Shown here: piece after piece, positions 7,774 to 17,406 of the stretch | Layout: every line of letters begins with the position of its first letter | Position numbering within the stretch: the stretch's first letter is position 1 | Source: Mucilaginibacter segetis | GTDB taxonomy: Bacteria; Bacteroidota; Bacteroidia; Sphingobacteriales; Sphingobacteriaceae | Direction of reading: 5' to 3' | NCBI RefSeq assembly: GCF_016522075.1 | Contig: NZ_JAEHFW010000001.1 | Location: 744,001 to 808,000 of the forward strand | DNA length: 64,000 nt | Program-made: the position numbers and the translations under genes | The notes under the pieces: generated by a model | Seen by the model: the letters and a program-made list of their open reading frames with translations, nothing else | Databases searched by the model: none | What the model was told of the DNA's origin: nothing

Positions 7774-8841
7774 ATGGATCATTTATTCTCTCCGTTAAAA
7801 ATAAAAAATATTGAATTTAAAAATCGCATAGTGGTGTCGCCCATGTGCGAATATTCCAGTACTGATGGTTTCGCCAACAATTGGCACCTGGTACATTTAG
7901 GCAGCCGCGCAGTTGGTGGCGCAGCGTTGATCATCACTGAGGCTACAGCGGTTTCACCCGAAGGACGTATCAGTCCGGCTGATTTAGGTATATGGAAGGA
8001 TGAACATATTGACAAGCTAAAAGAGATCACTACTTTTATTGAAGAGCAAGGTGCAGTAGCGGGTGTACAACTGGCACATGCCGGCCGCAAAGCAAGCCAC
8101 GCAGAACCCTGGAATGGCGGAAAGCAAATACCTACCACTGCTGAAAATGGCTGGCAAAGTGTAGCACCAAGCCCTGTTGCATTTACCGATGCTGAAGAGG
8201 CTCCGCTTGAAATGGATAAAGCCGCCATAGAAAAAGTAAAATCCGATTTTAAAGCAGCAACCATACGCGCAATAGCTGCAGGCTTTAAAGTTGTAGAACT
8301 ACATGGCGCGCATGGTTATCTGATCAATGAGTTTTTATCGCCAATGAGTAACCACCGGACAGATGAGTACGGCGGGTCATTTGAGAACCGGATTCGTTTT
8401 CTGGTGGAAATTGTAGAAACCGTTAACGAAGTTTGGCCAAAGGATTATCCATTGTTCGTTCGTATATCCGCTTCAGAGTGGACTGAGGGGGGCTGGAGTA
8501 TAGATGACTCTGTAAAACTGGCTAAAGTATTAAAAGATAAAGGCGTTGACCTAATAGATTGCTCGAGCGGTGGTAATGTTGCCGGAGCGCGTATCGAGGT
8601 TAAGCCGGGTTATCAGGTTCCGTTTGCCCAAGAAGTTAAAAAACAAACGGGCATGCTTACAGGTGCGGTAGGCCTTATTACAGAGCCATCGCAGGCAAAT
8701 GAGATTGTACAAAACGGCCAGGCAGATATGGTTTTACTGGCGCGCGAGTTTCTGCGCGATCCTAATTTCCCGTTGCGTGCGGCGCACGCATTAGAGCATG
8801 ACGTAAAATGGCCTGAACAGTATGAACGCGCTAAATGGTAA
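7774..8841 (+). CDS. Old yellow enzyme family NADH:flavin oxidoreductase (YqjM type)
   Basis: An FMN-dependent ene-reductase acting on alpha,beta-unsaturated carbonyls, typically induced by oxidative or electrophile stress. The 355-residue TIM barrel shows SPMCEYSS with Cys25 (the YqjM redox-sensing cysteine), QLAHAGRKAS (99-108), and HGAHGYLINEFLSP with substrate-binding His177 and His180. A C-terminal LLAREFLRDPNFP is the conserved end of the FMN phosphate-binding region. The next gene is OsmC-like, which supports a stress role. Confidence 0.92.
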   Translation: MDHLFSPLKIKNIEFKNRIVVSPMCEYSSTDGFANNWHLVHLGSRAVGGAALIITEATAVSPEGRISPADLGIWKDEHIDKLKEITTFIEEQGAVAGVQLAHAGRKASHAEPWNGGKQIPTTAENGWQSVAPSPVAFTDAEEAPLEMDKAAIEKVKSDFKAATIRAIAAGFKVVELHGAHGYLINEFLSPMSNHRTDEYGGSFENRIRFLVEIVETVNEVWPKDYPLFVRISASEWTEGGWSIDDSVKLAKVLKDKGVDLIDCSSGGNVAGARIEVKPGYQVPFAQEVKKQTGMLTGAVGLITEPSQANEIVQNGQADMVLLAREFLRDPNFPLRAAHALEHDVKWPEQYERAKW

Positions 8842-8933
8842 TAGCTTTTTAGTACACACTTAATATTGAATATTTTATTTTAAACCAATATATCACTACA
8901 TTAGTAATACTCACCAACAAAAAACAAAAACAC

Positions 8934-9353
8934 ATGAAACGTACAGCAAATGCACATTGGAACGGTACCCTTAAAGATGGTAAGGGCGAAATAACAACGC
9001 AAAGTACCACCCTTAATAAAACACAATACTCTTTTAAAACACGTTTTGAAGAAGGAGTAGGTACCAACCCCGAAGAATTGATAGCCGCCGCACATGCAGG
9101 TTGCTTTACTATGGCTGTAGGCGCCGCATTAACTCAGGCAGGTTTTACTCCAGGCGACCTCACAACCGATGCTATACTGGATCTGGATATGGCAGCGCTG
9201 GAAATAAAGGGTATACACCTGGACATGAAAGCCTCAACAATAGACGGTGTTGACGAAGCAAAATTTAAGGAAATTGCCGAAGGCGCAAAAGCCAATTGCA
9301 TAGTTTCCAAAGCGTTAAGTGTACCTATTACCTTAAATGTGCAGTACGCTTAA
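8934..9353 (+). CDS. osmC: OsmC family peroxiredoxin
   Basis: It reduces organic hydroperoxides with a pair of redox cysteines. At 139 residues it has the expected length. Cys57 in AAHAGCFTMA and Cys122 in AKANCIVSKAL are the peroxidatic and resolving positions. Preceding context FEEGVGTNPEELIAAAHAGCF is typical of the OsmC rather than the Ohr subfamily. It is followed by a strong hairpin terminator, so it is either monocistronic or the last gene with the flavin oxidoreductase 92 bp upstream. Confidence 0.9.
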   Translation: MKRTANAHWNGTLKDGKGEITTQSTTLNKTQYSFKTRFEEGVGTNPEELIAAAHAGCFTMAVGAALTQAGFTPGDLTTDAILDLDMAALEIKGIHLDMKASTIDGVDEAKFKEIAEGAKANCIVSKALSVPITLNVQYA

Positions 9354-9374
9354 AATATTGATAATGTTTATTTT

Positions 9375-9409
9375 AAATGGCGATGGCGAAAACCATCGCC
9401 ATTTTTTGT
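9375..9409 (+). terminator. Rho-independent terminator after osmC
   Basis: A perfect 12-bp stem (9375-9386 with 9393-9404) around a 6-base loop is followed by more T residues, 22 bp after the osmC stop. Confidence 0.85.
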
Positions 9410-9434
9410 TGTTCCAAAATAAACGTTCAAAATT

Positions 9435-10019
9435 ATGACCAACCGTTCCCGAATTTCCGTTACGCTGATACTTGCCCTTGTTATTACCGGTTTCCTGATA
9501 TTTATTTTCTTTTATGTAAAGCACGAATTTAATACTACCCGTACTGAGGTTAACGAAGACGTAATGGTATCACGCATTGTATCAATGGGAAAATTGGAAC
9601 TGGTGAAGTACGCCATGAAGGATGTAATAGAAAAGAAGGAACTGCATACTATTTTACCGGATTCGCGGGTATTGTTTGTAGCCGTAGGGGAAGTAACCGC
9701 CTGTATAGATCTTACCAAGGTAAAAAAGGATGATATTACCCAAACAGCTGATAGCATTTGGGTAAATCTGCCCAAGCCCGAAATTTGTTACGTAAAGCTC
9801 GATCATCAAAAATCAAAGGTGTACGATGTTTCAGGCGTATGGTTTCCTGATAAAGCTAAATCAATGGTAGAGGATGTTTACCAGATAGCGGAGAAAAAAA
9901 TGCTGACCACCGCGAATGAAATGAATCTCCTTGGCAAGGCACAGCAAAATGCGGGCCTGATATTCCGCCCTTTTTTAGAAAATGTTTCCGGCAAAAAGGT
10001 GGTGTTAAAGTTCAAATAA
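9435..10019 (+). CDS. DUF4230 domain-containing protein
   Basis: The 194-residue product starts with a single membrane-spanning helix (residues about 8-28, rich in L/V/I/F) and continues with an extracytoplasmic domain. The pattern VAVGEVTACIDLTKVKKDDI ... VNLPKPEI matches the DUF4230 family. It has no known enzymatic motif. It lies between an OsmC terminator and the M16 peptidase pair and may be transcribed with the latter. Function is unknown. Confidence 0.78.
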   Translation: MTNRSRISVTLILALVITGFLIFIFFYVKHEFNTTRTEVNEDVMVSRIVSMGKLELVKYAMKDVIEKKELHTILPDSRVLFVAVGEVTACIDLTKVKKDDITQTADSIWVNLPKPEICYVKLDHQKSKVYDVSGVWFPDKAKSMVEDVYQIAEKKMLTTANEMNLLGKAQQNAGLIFRPFLENVSGKKVVLKFK

Positions 10020-10089
10020 ACCTTTATTGAATATAAGTTTTTGGATATATACTAATATATTTATGGCATAATATTTAAAATCCATAAAT

Positions 10090-11469
10090 ATGACCTCAAA
10101 GTTTATAAAAATTTTAACCTTAAGCGCCGCAGGAATATGGTGTTCTGTATGCGCGTTTGCCCAGCCCAGGCTACCGGAAGGTTACTTCTGGAAAAAGCTG
10201 CCTAACGGACTGGAAGTTGTTGTTATTGAGAACAGCAAAGTACCTCTTGCAACTATTGAGATAGCGGTAAAAAATGGCGCTTATACCGAAGGACCGGAGT
10301 TTAGTGGCCTTTCCCACCTTTTTGAGCACATGTTTTTTAAAGCTAACCGGGATTACCCAACTCAGGAGAAGTTTTTAAAACGTACACAGGAACTGGGTGC
10401 AATATGGAACGGAACAACGGATGTGGAAAGGGTGAATTATTTCTTCACGTTTGACCGTGACAGCCTTAAAGCAGGGTTAAATTTCATGAACTCCGCTATT
10501 CGTTTCCCGATATACCGCGAAGAGGATATGCAAAAGGAACGGCCTGTTGTTGATGGCGAATTCCAGCGTGCTGAAAGCGATCCTGGTTTTCAGTTATATT
10601 ACGAAATGCAAAAGAGATTGTGGGGCGATCTGATCACCCGCAAAATGCCCATCGGGATTCACGAGGTAATTAATACCGCTACACCCGAAAAAATGATGGT
10701 CATCAAAAATAAATATTACTACCCTAATAATAGCTTATTAACTATTTGCGGAGATGTAAAGCACGAAGACGCTTTTAAAATGGCCGAGAACATCTTTGGC
10801 TCATGGCAAAGCAGCGGTTTTGATCCGCAGGTAAAATATCCTATACCTGCGTTTGAGCCACTTAAAAAGGATACGTCTTTTATAAAGGAAATGACGATAG
10901 CTCGTACTCCTTATATGCAAATATCATGGCAAGGCCCGGGTTATAATACAGATTCCGCCTCAACCATCGCAGCCGATGTATTTTCCACCATATTGGGTTT
11001 AAACTCATCGAAACTGCAGCAGGCATTGGTAGATAAGGGTCTGGCAAGTTATGCGAGTGTAAGTTACCGTACCAGCAGGTTTGTTGGCCCGGTTGATGTA
11101 TTTGTAGTACCTAATCCCGCAAAAATTAAAGAGTGTTTTGATGAAACCATGCACCAGATAAGCATGTGGAAAGATGCAGATTACTACACTGACGAGCAGC
11201 TGGCTGATGCTAAGGCTATTCTTTTGCGTGATGATATACGCAGTAAAGAAAAACCATCCAGTTTGCCGAGCCAGATGAGTTATCAATGGTGCAGTACCTC
11301 GCTTGATTATTATACCGATCTGGACGATAATTACCAAAAGATTTCCCGCGGTGATATACAAAGATATCTGGATAAATATATTATCGGTAAGCCAAAAGTA
11401 GCGGGCATGGTTATCAGTCCTGAAATGAGTAAAAAATATAATGTGGCTTCATTTTTTACCGCTAAGTAA
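10090..11469 (+). CDS. M16 family zinc peptidase, catalytic subunit
   Basis: The 459-residue product has an N-terminal signal peptide ending near CAFAQ (residue 25), then a pitrilysin-type domain. The inverted zinc motif HLFEH is at 76-80, and the third zinc ligand is likely Glu157 in VVDGEFQ. The second half resembles the non-catalytic M16 C-domain. Proteins of this sort act as periplasmic oligopeptidases in partnership with an inactive homologue, which is encoded 11 bp downstream. Confidence 0.92.
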   Translation: MTSKFIKILTLSAAGIWCSVCAFAQPRLPEGYFWKKLPNGLEVVVIENSKVPLATIEIAVKNGAYTEGPEFSGLSHLFEHMFFKANRDYPTQEKFLKRTQELGAIWNGTTDVERVNYFFTFDRDSLKAGLNFMNSAIRFPIYREEDMQKERPVVDGEFQRAESDPGFQLYYEMQKRLWGDLITRKMPIGIHEVINTATPEKMMVIKNKYYYPNNSLLTICGDVKHEDAFKMAENIFGSWQSSGFDPQVKYPIPAFEPLKKDTSFIKEMTIARTPYMQISWQGPGYNTDSASTIAADVFSTILGLNSSKLQQALVDKGLASYASVSYRTSRFVGPVDVFVVPNPAKIKECFDETMHQISMWKDADYYTDEQLADAKAILLRDDIRSKEKPSSLPSQMSYQWCSTSLDYYTDLDDNYQKISRGDIQRYLDKYIIGKPKVAGMVISPEMSKKYNVASFFTAK

Positions 11470-11480
11470 TATTAAATTTT

Positions 11481-12821
11481 ATGAAAATGAGAAAGTATAC
11501 ATACATACTGGGTATTGCTTTAGCAATAATAACTGCTAAGGCCGCCAATGCTCAGGACAAAGCTTATGAAACAACTGTAGACGGTGTGAAGGTGATAGTA
11601 CAACCGAGCGGAAACGACATTGTAGAGATACAAACCGTAATAAAAGGCGGCGTACAAAACTATCCTGCTGACAAAGCAGGAATAGAATCGCTGGCTTTTA
11701 GCGCGCTTACCGAATGTGGCACGCTTAAGCATGATAAAAATGAGTTTAAGAACCAGTTAGATAAAGTGAGTGCAGCAGTATATGGTTATACTAATAAAAA
11801 TTATGCTGTATTAAGGCTTAATTGTATAAAGGGCGACTTTGATAAAGTGTGGCCATTATACGTGGAGGCACTTACCATGCCTAAGTTTGATGCTAAGGAG
11901 TTTGCCCGTATTAAAGAAGATGCCATCAGCAATATAAAACAGGCCGACTCACAGCCGGATGCTGCTATTGATAAATATGCGGACAAAGTAGCTTTTGCAG
12001 GCAGAGATTATGCTAAAGATCCTGCAGGTACTGTAGAAACGGTGGAAAAATTAACGCCCGAGGAAACAAAGGCTTACTACCAATCTATATTAACCCGTTC
12101 ACGCATGCTGATCGTGGTAGTGGCTGATCTTGACCGCAGTGAAATTGAGAGCAAAGTAAAAGCTATGCTTGACGGCATTAAACAAGGCACCCCGTTTACC
12201 CTTAAAAAATCATTCTTCAGGGTATATAAAAATTCATTCTCGTCAGAGAATCGCGATCTTGCCACAAATTATGTAGAAGGTGTAACCAGTGGCCCGTCGC
12301 CGGGCACGCCTGATTTTAATGCCTTTAATGTGGCTATGCGTATATTTGCCGACAGGCATTTCCTTGATATCCGTACCAATAATGGTTTATCTTATGCACC
12401 GCAGGCATGGTTCAGCGGAGGTTCTACTGCTTCGGCAAGGTTCTCGGTATCAACCACACAGCCCGATAAATACATTGCTGTTTTTGATAAACTAGTTGAT
12501 AAAATCAAGCGTGAAGGTTTCCGTAAAGATGAAGTGGAAGATATGAAAGTTACCTATTTAACCGGCTTTTACTATAAAAACGAAACAAACAGCGCCCAGG
12601 CTTCGTCAATCGTATCAAACCAGGTGTTACATAACGACTGGAAACGCTCCCTTACTTTGGTTGATGATGTTAAAAAACTTACACCCGAGCAGGTGAGCGA
12701 TGCCTTCCGTAAATATATAGGCAATATAGTTTGGGTATATCAGGGCGATACCAAAAAAGTTAACCCGTTATTATATACAAACGGTACGCTTAATAAAGGC
12801 GATAATCCTGTTAGTCACTAA
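11481..12821 (+). CDS. M16 family peptidase-like protein, non-catalytic partner
   Basis: A 446-residue paralogue of the preceding gene with signal peptide (cleavage near AANAQ, residue 25). It keeps the M16 fold, but the zinc motif is gone: the region that should hold HxxEH reads ESLAFSALTECGT. The C-terminal FRTNNGLSYAP-like segment (DIRTNNGLSYAPQAWF) that helps bind substrate in M16B partners is retained. Tight spacing to the catalytic gene indicates one operon and a heterodimer. A palindromic terminator follows. Confidence 0.9.
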   Translation: MKMRKYTYILGIALAIITAKAANAQDKAYETTVDGVKVIVQPSGNDIVEIQTVIKGGVQNYPADKAGIESLAFSALTECGTLKHDKNEFKNQLDKVSAAVYGYTNKNYAVLRLNCIKGDFDKVWPLYVEALTMPKFDAKEFARIKEDAISNIKQADSQPDAAIDKYADKVAFAGRDYAKDPAGTVETVEKLTPEETKAYYQSILTRSRMLIVVVADLDRSEIESKVKAMLDGIKQGTPFTLKKSFFRVYKNSFSSENRDLATNYVEGVTSGPSPGTPDFNAFNVAMRIFADRHFLDIRTNNGLSYAPQAWFSGGSTASARFSVSTTQPDKYIAVFDKLVDKIKREGFRKDEVEDMKVTYLTGFYYKNETNSAQASSIVSNQVLHNDWKRSLTLVDDVKKLTPEQVSDAFRKYIGNIVWVYQGDTKKVNPLLYTNGTLNKGDNPVSH

Positions 12822-12833
12822 TAAATAGTTGAT

Positions 12834-12868
12834 CAGTTCATGAGAGAAACTCGATCTCTCATGAACTG
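12834..12868. terminator. Bidirectional hairpin terminator
   Basis: A perfect 14-bp stem (12834-12847 with 12855-12868) and 7-base loop lies between two convergent genes. There is no long T run, so termination strength is uncertain. Confidence 0.65.
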
Positions 12869-12870
12869 GT

Positions 12871-13989
12871 CTATTGTTCCGCTTTAGATAATACTGCTTT
12901 TCTTTTTTTCCGGTTTCGCCAAAGATCGCCCATGTGGCGTGTAGGCACGGTATCTCCCAGTAATTTACCCCAGGGCTTAAGGCCGTCAATACGATCAAAT
13001 ATGATCTTTAAAACCGCTATGAAAGGTATAGATAAAAACATACCCGGTAAGCCCCATAGCTGGTTTCCCAGCAAAACCACTACTATTGACATCATGGCGT
13101 TTATCTGCACTTTTGATGATACTATACGGGGTACTAATACATTATTATCAATAAACTGTATAACTATATAAGATAATATTACCCCCAATTGGGTGGAGTA
13201 ACCATCTTTAGTAACCGTAGCCATTAATACCGGCAGGGCTATGGCTATAATGCCGCCTATGTAAGGCAAAAGGTTAAGCAGTGCACCTATGCAGCCTATT
13301 AAAATACCATATCTGACTCCTAACAACACAAGTGCAGTCGAGTTCATTAATGCTACTATAAGTGTTTCTATTAATAAGCCAACTATGTAGCTTTGTATAG
13401 CAATTTTAGTTTCGCTTAACACCTCGCTTACTTTTTTGGAATTTTCTTCAGCGAAAACCTCATACAGGAAATTAAGTATAAGGGTTTTATAAAAAAGCAT
13501 TAAAAAAATATAAACGGGCAGTAAAAATACAATACCTAAGGTGCCAAGCACACTGCCAAGGGTTTTACCAAGCACAGACTGGCTGTTATTCAACGCGTCC
13601 TTTATCATTTGATCCTGCTTGGCTACCGCCAATCCGAAGGTTGAAGATATCCACTCTTTAATATCTGCAGTAACCGCTCCGAATTTTTCTTTTAGCATAG
13701 GCAGGGCATCACCAAACTGGATGATTTGGGTTGATAAGAAATAAAACACTATACCTACAACTATTAAAGCAACCAATAGGGATATCATAATAGAAAGCAC
13801 CTTTGGTATTTTTAAACGCTGTAACCTGTTGCTTAACGGGTTTAATAATATGGCAAAAAACACTGCAAATGCCAATGGTATGAGCACATCCGCAAGTTGG
13901 GAGAGCGAATAAACAAACAATACCAGACCAAACAAAACCGCCGTACTTTGTATGTAAAATGGCTGATCTTTTATTTTTATTATTGACAT
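12871..13989 (-). CDS. AI-2E family transporter (UPF0118/PerM-like permease)
   Basis: The 372-residue membrane protein has seven to eight predicted helices: two near the N-terminus (15-55), one at about 65-85, a long soluble segment with coiled-coil character (90-145), then the rest. GGIIAIALPVLMA and FIDNNVLVPRIVSSKVQINA are typical AI-2E family segments. Some family members export autoinducer-2, while others act as Na+/H+ antiporters or have no known substrate, so the family name should not be read as a function. The C-terminal tail is basic. Confidence 0.85.
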   Translation of the reverse strand: MSIIKIKDQPFYIQSTAVLFGLVLFVYSLSQLADVLIPLAFAVFFAILLNPLSNRLQRLKIPKVLSIMISLLVALIVVGIVFYFLSTQIIQFGDALPMLKEKFGAVTADIKEWISSTFGLAVAKQDQMIKDALNNSQSVLGKTLGSVLGTLGIVFLLPVYIFLMLFYKTLILNFLYEVFAEENSKKVSEVLSETKIAIQSYIVGLLIETLIVALMNSTALVLLGVRYGILIGCIGALLNLLPYIGGIIAIALPVLMATVTKDGYSTQLGVILSYIVIQFIDNNVLVPRIVSSKVQINAMMSIVVVLLGNQLWGLPGMFLSIPFIAVLKIIFDRIDGLKPWGKLLGDTVPTRHMGDLWRNRKKRKAVLSKAEQ

Positions 13990-14104
13990 ATGCTTATATT
14001 TAAGACAAACAGAAAAGGAGTGAAGGCAATAATTGTTTTTGACGTATTATTATTCAGCTTAAGCAACAATAAACAATGTTTTTAACGAATAATTTGTGCA
14101 GTTT

Positions 14105-15595
14105 CTAATAAGTATTTTGCTGCAGCGAAATGTTTAATTTTGATCTCATTAACCCCTTCAAGGAGAAATAAGGGATTACAAAATTGTTATTGAACCACAA
14201 GATTGATAAGCCTTCCACATAGTCAGTTTTGTCAATATGCTTTTTCGGAAGTATTTCCATCTTTTCCCACTTGCCGGTATTAATATCCAGTACTGCATAT
14301 AAGCCATTAATTGTGTTGCCGGATCTATTGTTCGCCACGATATATAATTTTTGTTTTTGGAAGTGGGAACCAGTTTCTAAAAGCTGTGCTGGGTAAATGT
14401 ATCTTGAAGGTAAAACCTGTTGAAAATTTCTTTTGAGATTTTGATCATAACAATTAATGATATGTGCATCTTGGCCAACATACCAGCCTCCACTAATACT
14501 GCTTGATATATGATTTACTGTTGATAAGGTGACAAATAATTTGTCGTTATATTCGTCTGCATACAATATTTTTAATTTACCTGAATTTCCCATATCAGGA
14601 TCGTCGATTTTTTTATTGATGGATATGTAATTTTTTTTGATCGCTTTCATGGTTTGTTTATCATAAACTTCTTTTACAAAGTCTTTTCCATTGTTTTGAA
14701 AATCAAATTTACCCACACCAAGTTCTGTATCATTATCCTGATTTTTATATATTACACTATAATAAACCACATTGCTGTTGAGCTTTGAAGGGATAAATAA
14801 TATATTCTCATCCGGTCCGGCTAATTTATCAGGCTTAAATGCAACACTGACATTCAATTGTGCAGATGGCTCTTTTTTATTCGCCGGATATTTATACAGA
14901 TCAATACTTGGGCCGTTAAACCAACTCAGGAACATATCACCTTTATTATTCCAAACTCCCATGTTGAAATTTCCGTTGGCAATAGCCGGTTTAAAGCTAT
15001 TTACTGAATCAAGGTTTTCATCCAGATCTAATACCTCTAACCCCATAGTTTCAGTATGATCTTTAGCCATGGAGTTAAGGGTGATCAAGGCCAATGGTCC
15101 GGGTAAACCTACATGCAACTTACGTTTGATGCCGCTTTGCCTTATTAGTATTTTGAAAAAAGCTCCCTCACCCGTTGCCATTTTCGGGTAAAACATATAT
15201 TCGTCTGAGGCACTGTAAATTATTTTTTCCGCTAATACTTTACCATTTTCAGGGTTAAGCATATATGCTTTATAAGTATTATTGCTTCCTCCCTTCATAC
15301 CACTAAACTCAGTTGATGCTAAAGCTGCTATTTTCCCTTTAAAACGATCTGCGTCAATAATGTATCCTTTAAGAGTTGTTTTCCATTTAACCTGCATCTT
15401 ATCATCAAGACCCAAAAGCTCGAAATTTTCATTATCGATATTAACTCGCAAAACATTAAGATGATCATTGAAAACAAAAGCACTACTGCCTTTAATATTT
15501 TTTACGAAATCTTCTATTAAAGGGGACTCTTGCTGTGCGGATGCCAGAAAGAAATTAGCAAACAGAATAAAGCTGATAAATAAGGTTTTTTTCAT
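14105..15595 (-). CDS. Secreted protein of unknown function
   Basis: I do not recognise this 496-residue protein. It has a clear signal peptide (MKKTLFISF ... FLASAQQ, cleavage near residue 20-21) and no further membrane segment. The mature part alternates beta-strand-like stretches with polar turns. It repeats a pattern of a value read-out (LNPENGKVLAEK, LDINTGKWEKMEIL), which suggests a beta-propeller-like fold. No lipobox or type IX C-terminal domain is seen. Monocistronic on the minus strand. Confidence 0.7.
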   Translation of the reverse strand: MKKTLFISFILFANFFLASAQQESPLIEDFVKNIKGSSAFVFNDHLNVLRVNIDNENFELLGLDDKMQVKWKTTLKGYIIDADRFKGKIAALASTEFSGMKGGSNNTYKAYMLNPENGKVLAEKIIYSASDEYMFYPKMATGEGAFFKILIRQSGIKRKLHVGLPGPLALITLNSMAKDHTETMGLEVLDLDENLDSVNSFKPAIANGNFNMGVWNNKGDMFLSWFNGPSIDLYKYPANKKEPSAQLNVSVAFKPDKLAGPDENILFIPSKLNSNVVYYSVIYKNQDNDTELGVGKFDFQNNGKDFVKEVYDKQTMKAIKKNYISINKKIDDPDMGNSGKLKILYADEYNDKLFVTLSTVNHISSSISGGWYVGQDAHIINCYDQNLKRNFQQVLPSRYIYPAQLLETGSHFQKQKLYIVANNRSGNTINGLYAVLDINTGKWEKMEILPKKHIDKTDYVEGLSILWFNNNFVIPYFSLKGLMRSKLNISLQQNTY

Positions 15596-15680
15596 AAAAT
15601 GAATTTCGGTAAAAAAAACAGATTAGTGCAAATAACTTTAATATGCCTGAGCGAATTAATTTTTATTAAAGTTCGTCACT

Positions 15681-15712
15681 AAAAAAGGCCTGCCGATTAT
15701 GGCAAGCCCTTA
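15681..15712 (-). terminator. Terminator of the glycyl-tRNA synthetase gene
   Basis: On the minus strand, GGGCTTGCC and GGCAGGCCT pair with one wobble around a short loop, followed by a run of T residues about 20 bp past the stop codon. Confidence 0.8.
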
Positions 15713-15732
15713 AATATCGGGGAGATAAATAT

Positions 15733-17211
15733 CTATAAAACGTTTTTCCAGCTAACCAGATCGCCTATAATGCGGTCTAACTGGTCGGCAGCAACACGCT
15801 CCTGTTTCATGGTATCGCGATGCCGTATGGTTACGGTGTTGTCCTCTAAAGTTTGATGGTCAACGGTGATACAGAAAGGAGTGCCAATAGCATCCTGGCG
15901 GCGATAGCGTTTGCCGATAGCATCCTTTTCCTCGTATTGCAGGTTAAAGTCGAGCTTTAGCTTATCCATTATTTCGCGGGCCTTTTCGGGCAGGCCATCT
16001 TTTTTAGTCAACGGAAATATGGCGGCTTTAACCGGGGCAAGACATGGGTGCAGGCGCAATACGGTACGGCTATCCTGCTTTTCTTCGGTGCTCAGGTCTT
16101 CCTCTTCATAAGCGTTAACCAGCGTAAGCAGGAACAGACGGTCTAAACCTATCGAGGTTTCAATTACGTAAGGGATGTAGTTTCCGAAAGGTTTGCCGGT
16201 TTCCGGATTAACCTCGGGATCGAAATACTGCATTTTTTTACGGGAGAATTTCTCGTGCTGGCTCAAGTCAAAATCGGTACGGCTATGTATGCCCTCTACC
16301 TCTTTAAAGCCGAAAGGGAAATCAAATTCAATGTCAAAAGCCGCATCAGCGTAGTGTGCCAGTTTGGTATGTTCGTGGTAACGGTACTTTTCTGCAGGGG
16401 TGCCTAAAGCTAAATGCCACTTAAGGCGTGTTTCCTTCCATTTATCAAACCATTCGCGCTGTGTGCCGGGGCGTACAAAATATTGCATTTCCATTTGCTC
16501 AAACTCGCGCATGCGGATTATGAACTGGCGAGCAATTACTTCGTTACGGAAAGCCTTGCCAATTTGCGCAATTCCGAAAGGGATTTTCATCCTGCCCGAT
16601 TTTTGCACGTTAAGGTAGTTAACAAATATACCCTGTGCCGTTTCAGGGCGCAGGTAAACTACATCCGCATCATCGGCTACGGCGCCCATCTGGGTGCTGA
16701 ACATCAGGTTAAACTGGCGCACATCCGTCCAGTTAGCGGTGCCGCTTATGGGGCATTTAATTTGGTGTTCTATAATCAACTCACGCAGGCGGGGCAGATC
16801 CTCGGCCTTTAAAGCGTTATCCATTTCAATTTGAAGTTCTTCAGCCTCGCTGGTTTTGCCTTCCTCATCGTATTTGGCTATTTTATCTTCCAGCAGTTGA
16901 TCTGCGCGGTAGCGTTTCTTGCTGTCTTTATTGTCGATCATCGGATCACTGAACCCGTCAACGTGGCCGCTGGCTTTCCAGATAGTAGGGTGCATAAATA
17001 TGGCAGAATCAATACCAACAATGTTATCATGCATTTGCACCATTGCTTTCCACCAATAGGTTTTAAGGTTATTCTTTAACTCCGAGCCGTTTTGCCCGTA
17101 GTCGTAAACGGCGCTTAATCCGTCATATATCTCGCTTGAAGGGAAAACAAAGCCATATTCTTTGGCATGTGATATTACGTTCTTAAAAAGTTCGTCGGTT
17201 GATTTGCTCAT
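15733..17211 (-). CDS. glyQS: Glycine--tRNA ligase (single-chain alpha2 type)
   Basis: It charges tRNA-Gly with glycine in the cytosol. The 492-residue protein is the dimeric class II form. The residues YLRPETAQGIFVNYLN are class II motif 2-like GlyRS signature, FRNEVIARQFIIRMREFEQME follows, and the C-terminal anticodon-binding domain begins near LAPVKAAIFPL. The ATG at 17211 (MSKSTDELFKN) is chosen; an upstream in-frame ATG would add 24 residues of cysteine- and phenylalanine-rich sequence not found in the family. Two or three octamer repeat units (17233-17256) lie just upstream. Confidence 0.93.
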   Translation of the reverse strand: MSKSTDELFKNVISHAKEYGFVFPSSEIYDGLSAVYDYGQNGSELKNNLKTYWWKAMVQMHDNIVGIDSAIFMHPTIWKASGHVDGFSDPMIDNKDSKKRYRADQLLEDKIAKYDEEGKTSEAEELQIEMDNALKAEDLPRLRELIIEHQIKCPISGTANWTDVRQFNLMFSTQMGAVADDADVVYLRPETAQGIFVNYLNVQKSGRMKIPFGIAQIGKAFRNEVIARQFIIRMREFEQMEMQYFVRPGTQREWFDKWKETRLKWHLALGTPAEKYRYHEHTKLAHYADAAFDIEFDFPFGFKEVEGIHSRTDFDLSQHEKFSRKKMQYFDPEVNPETGKPFGNYIPYVIETSIGLDRLFLLTLVNAYEEEDLSTEEKQDSRTVLRLHPCLAPVKAAIFPLTKKDGLPEKAREIMDKLKLDFNLQYEEKDAIGKRYRRQDAIGTPFCITVDHQTLEDNTVTIRHRDTMKQERVAADQLDRIIGDLVSWKNVL

Positions 17212-17232
17212 AATACGGCAAAGATAAGTTTT

Positions 17233-17256
17233 AGTCCGAAAGTGCGAAAGTGATTT
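17233..17256 (-). repeat. Short octamer repeat upstream of glyQS
   Basis: On the plus strand, units AGTCCGAA, AGTGCGAA and the degenerate AGTGATTT follow each other. The word AGTCCGAAAG recurs in the longer octamer array at 61593-61649. Confidence 0.5.
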
Positions 17257-17406
17257 TAGTTCACAGATAATAAGATAAAACAAACCTTTCGGATACCCTG
17301 TTTCCTACACTTGGTGCAGAATGATGAATTAAAAATGCAGCAATCATATTATCAGTTCAGTATTCGGCGTTCATAATTAGACATTCGTTATTGTACCATA
17401 TTGTTT

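Noticed and set aside
7779..8264. 161-codon open frame antisense to the old yellow enzyme gene
   Set aside because: It lies wholly inside a conserved enzyme gene and its product is alanine/serine-rich with no family motif.
16414..16812. Open frame antisense to glyQS
   Set aside because: Shadow of the synthetase gene; no promoter or ribosome-binding context.
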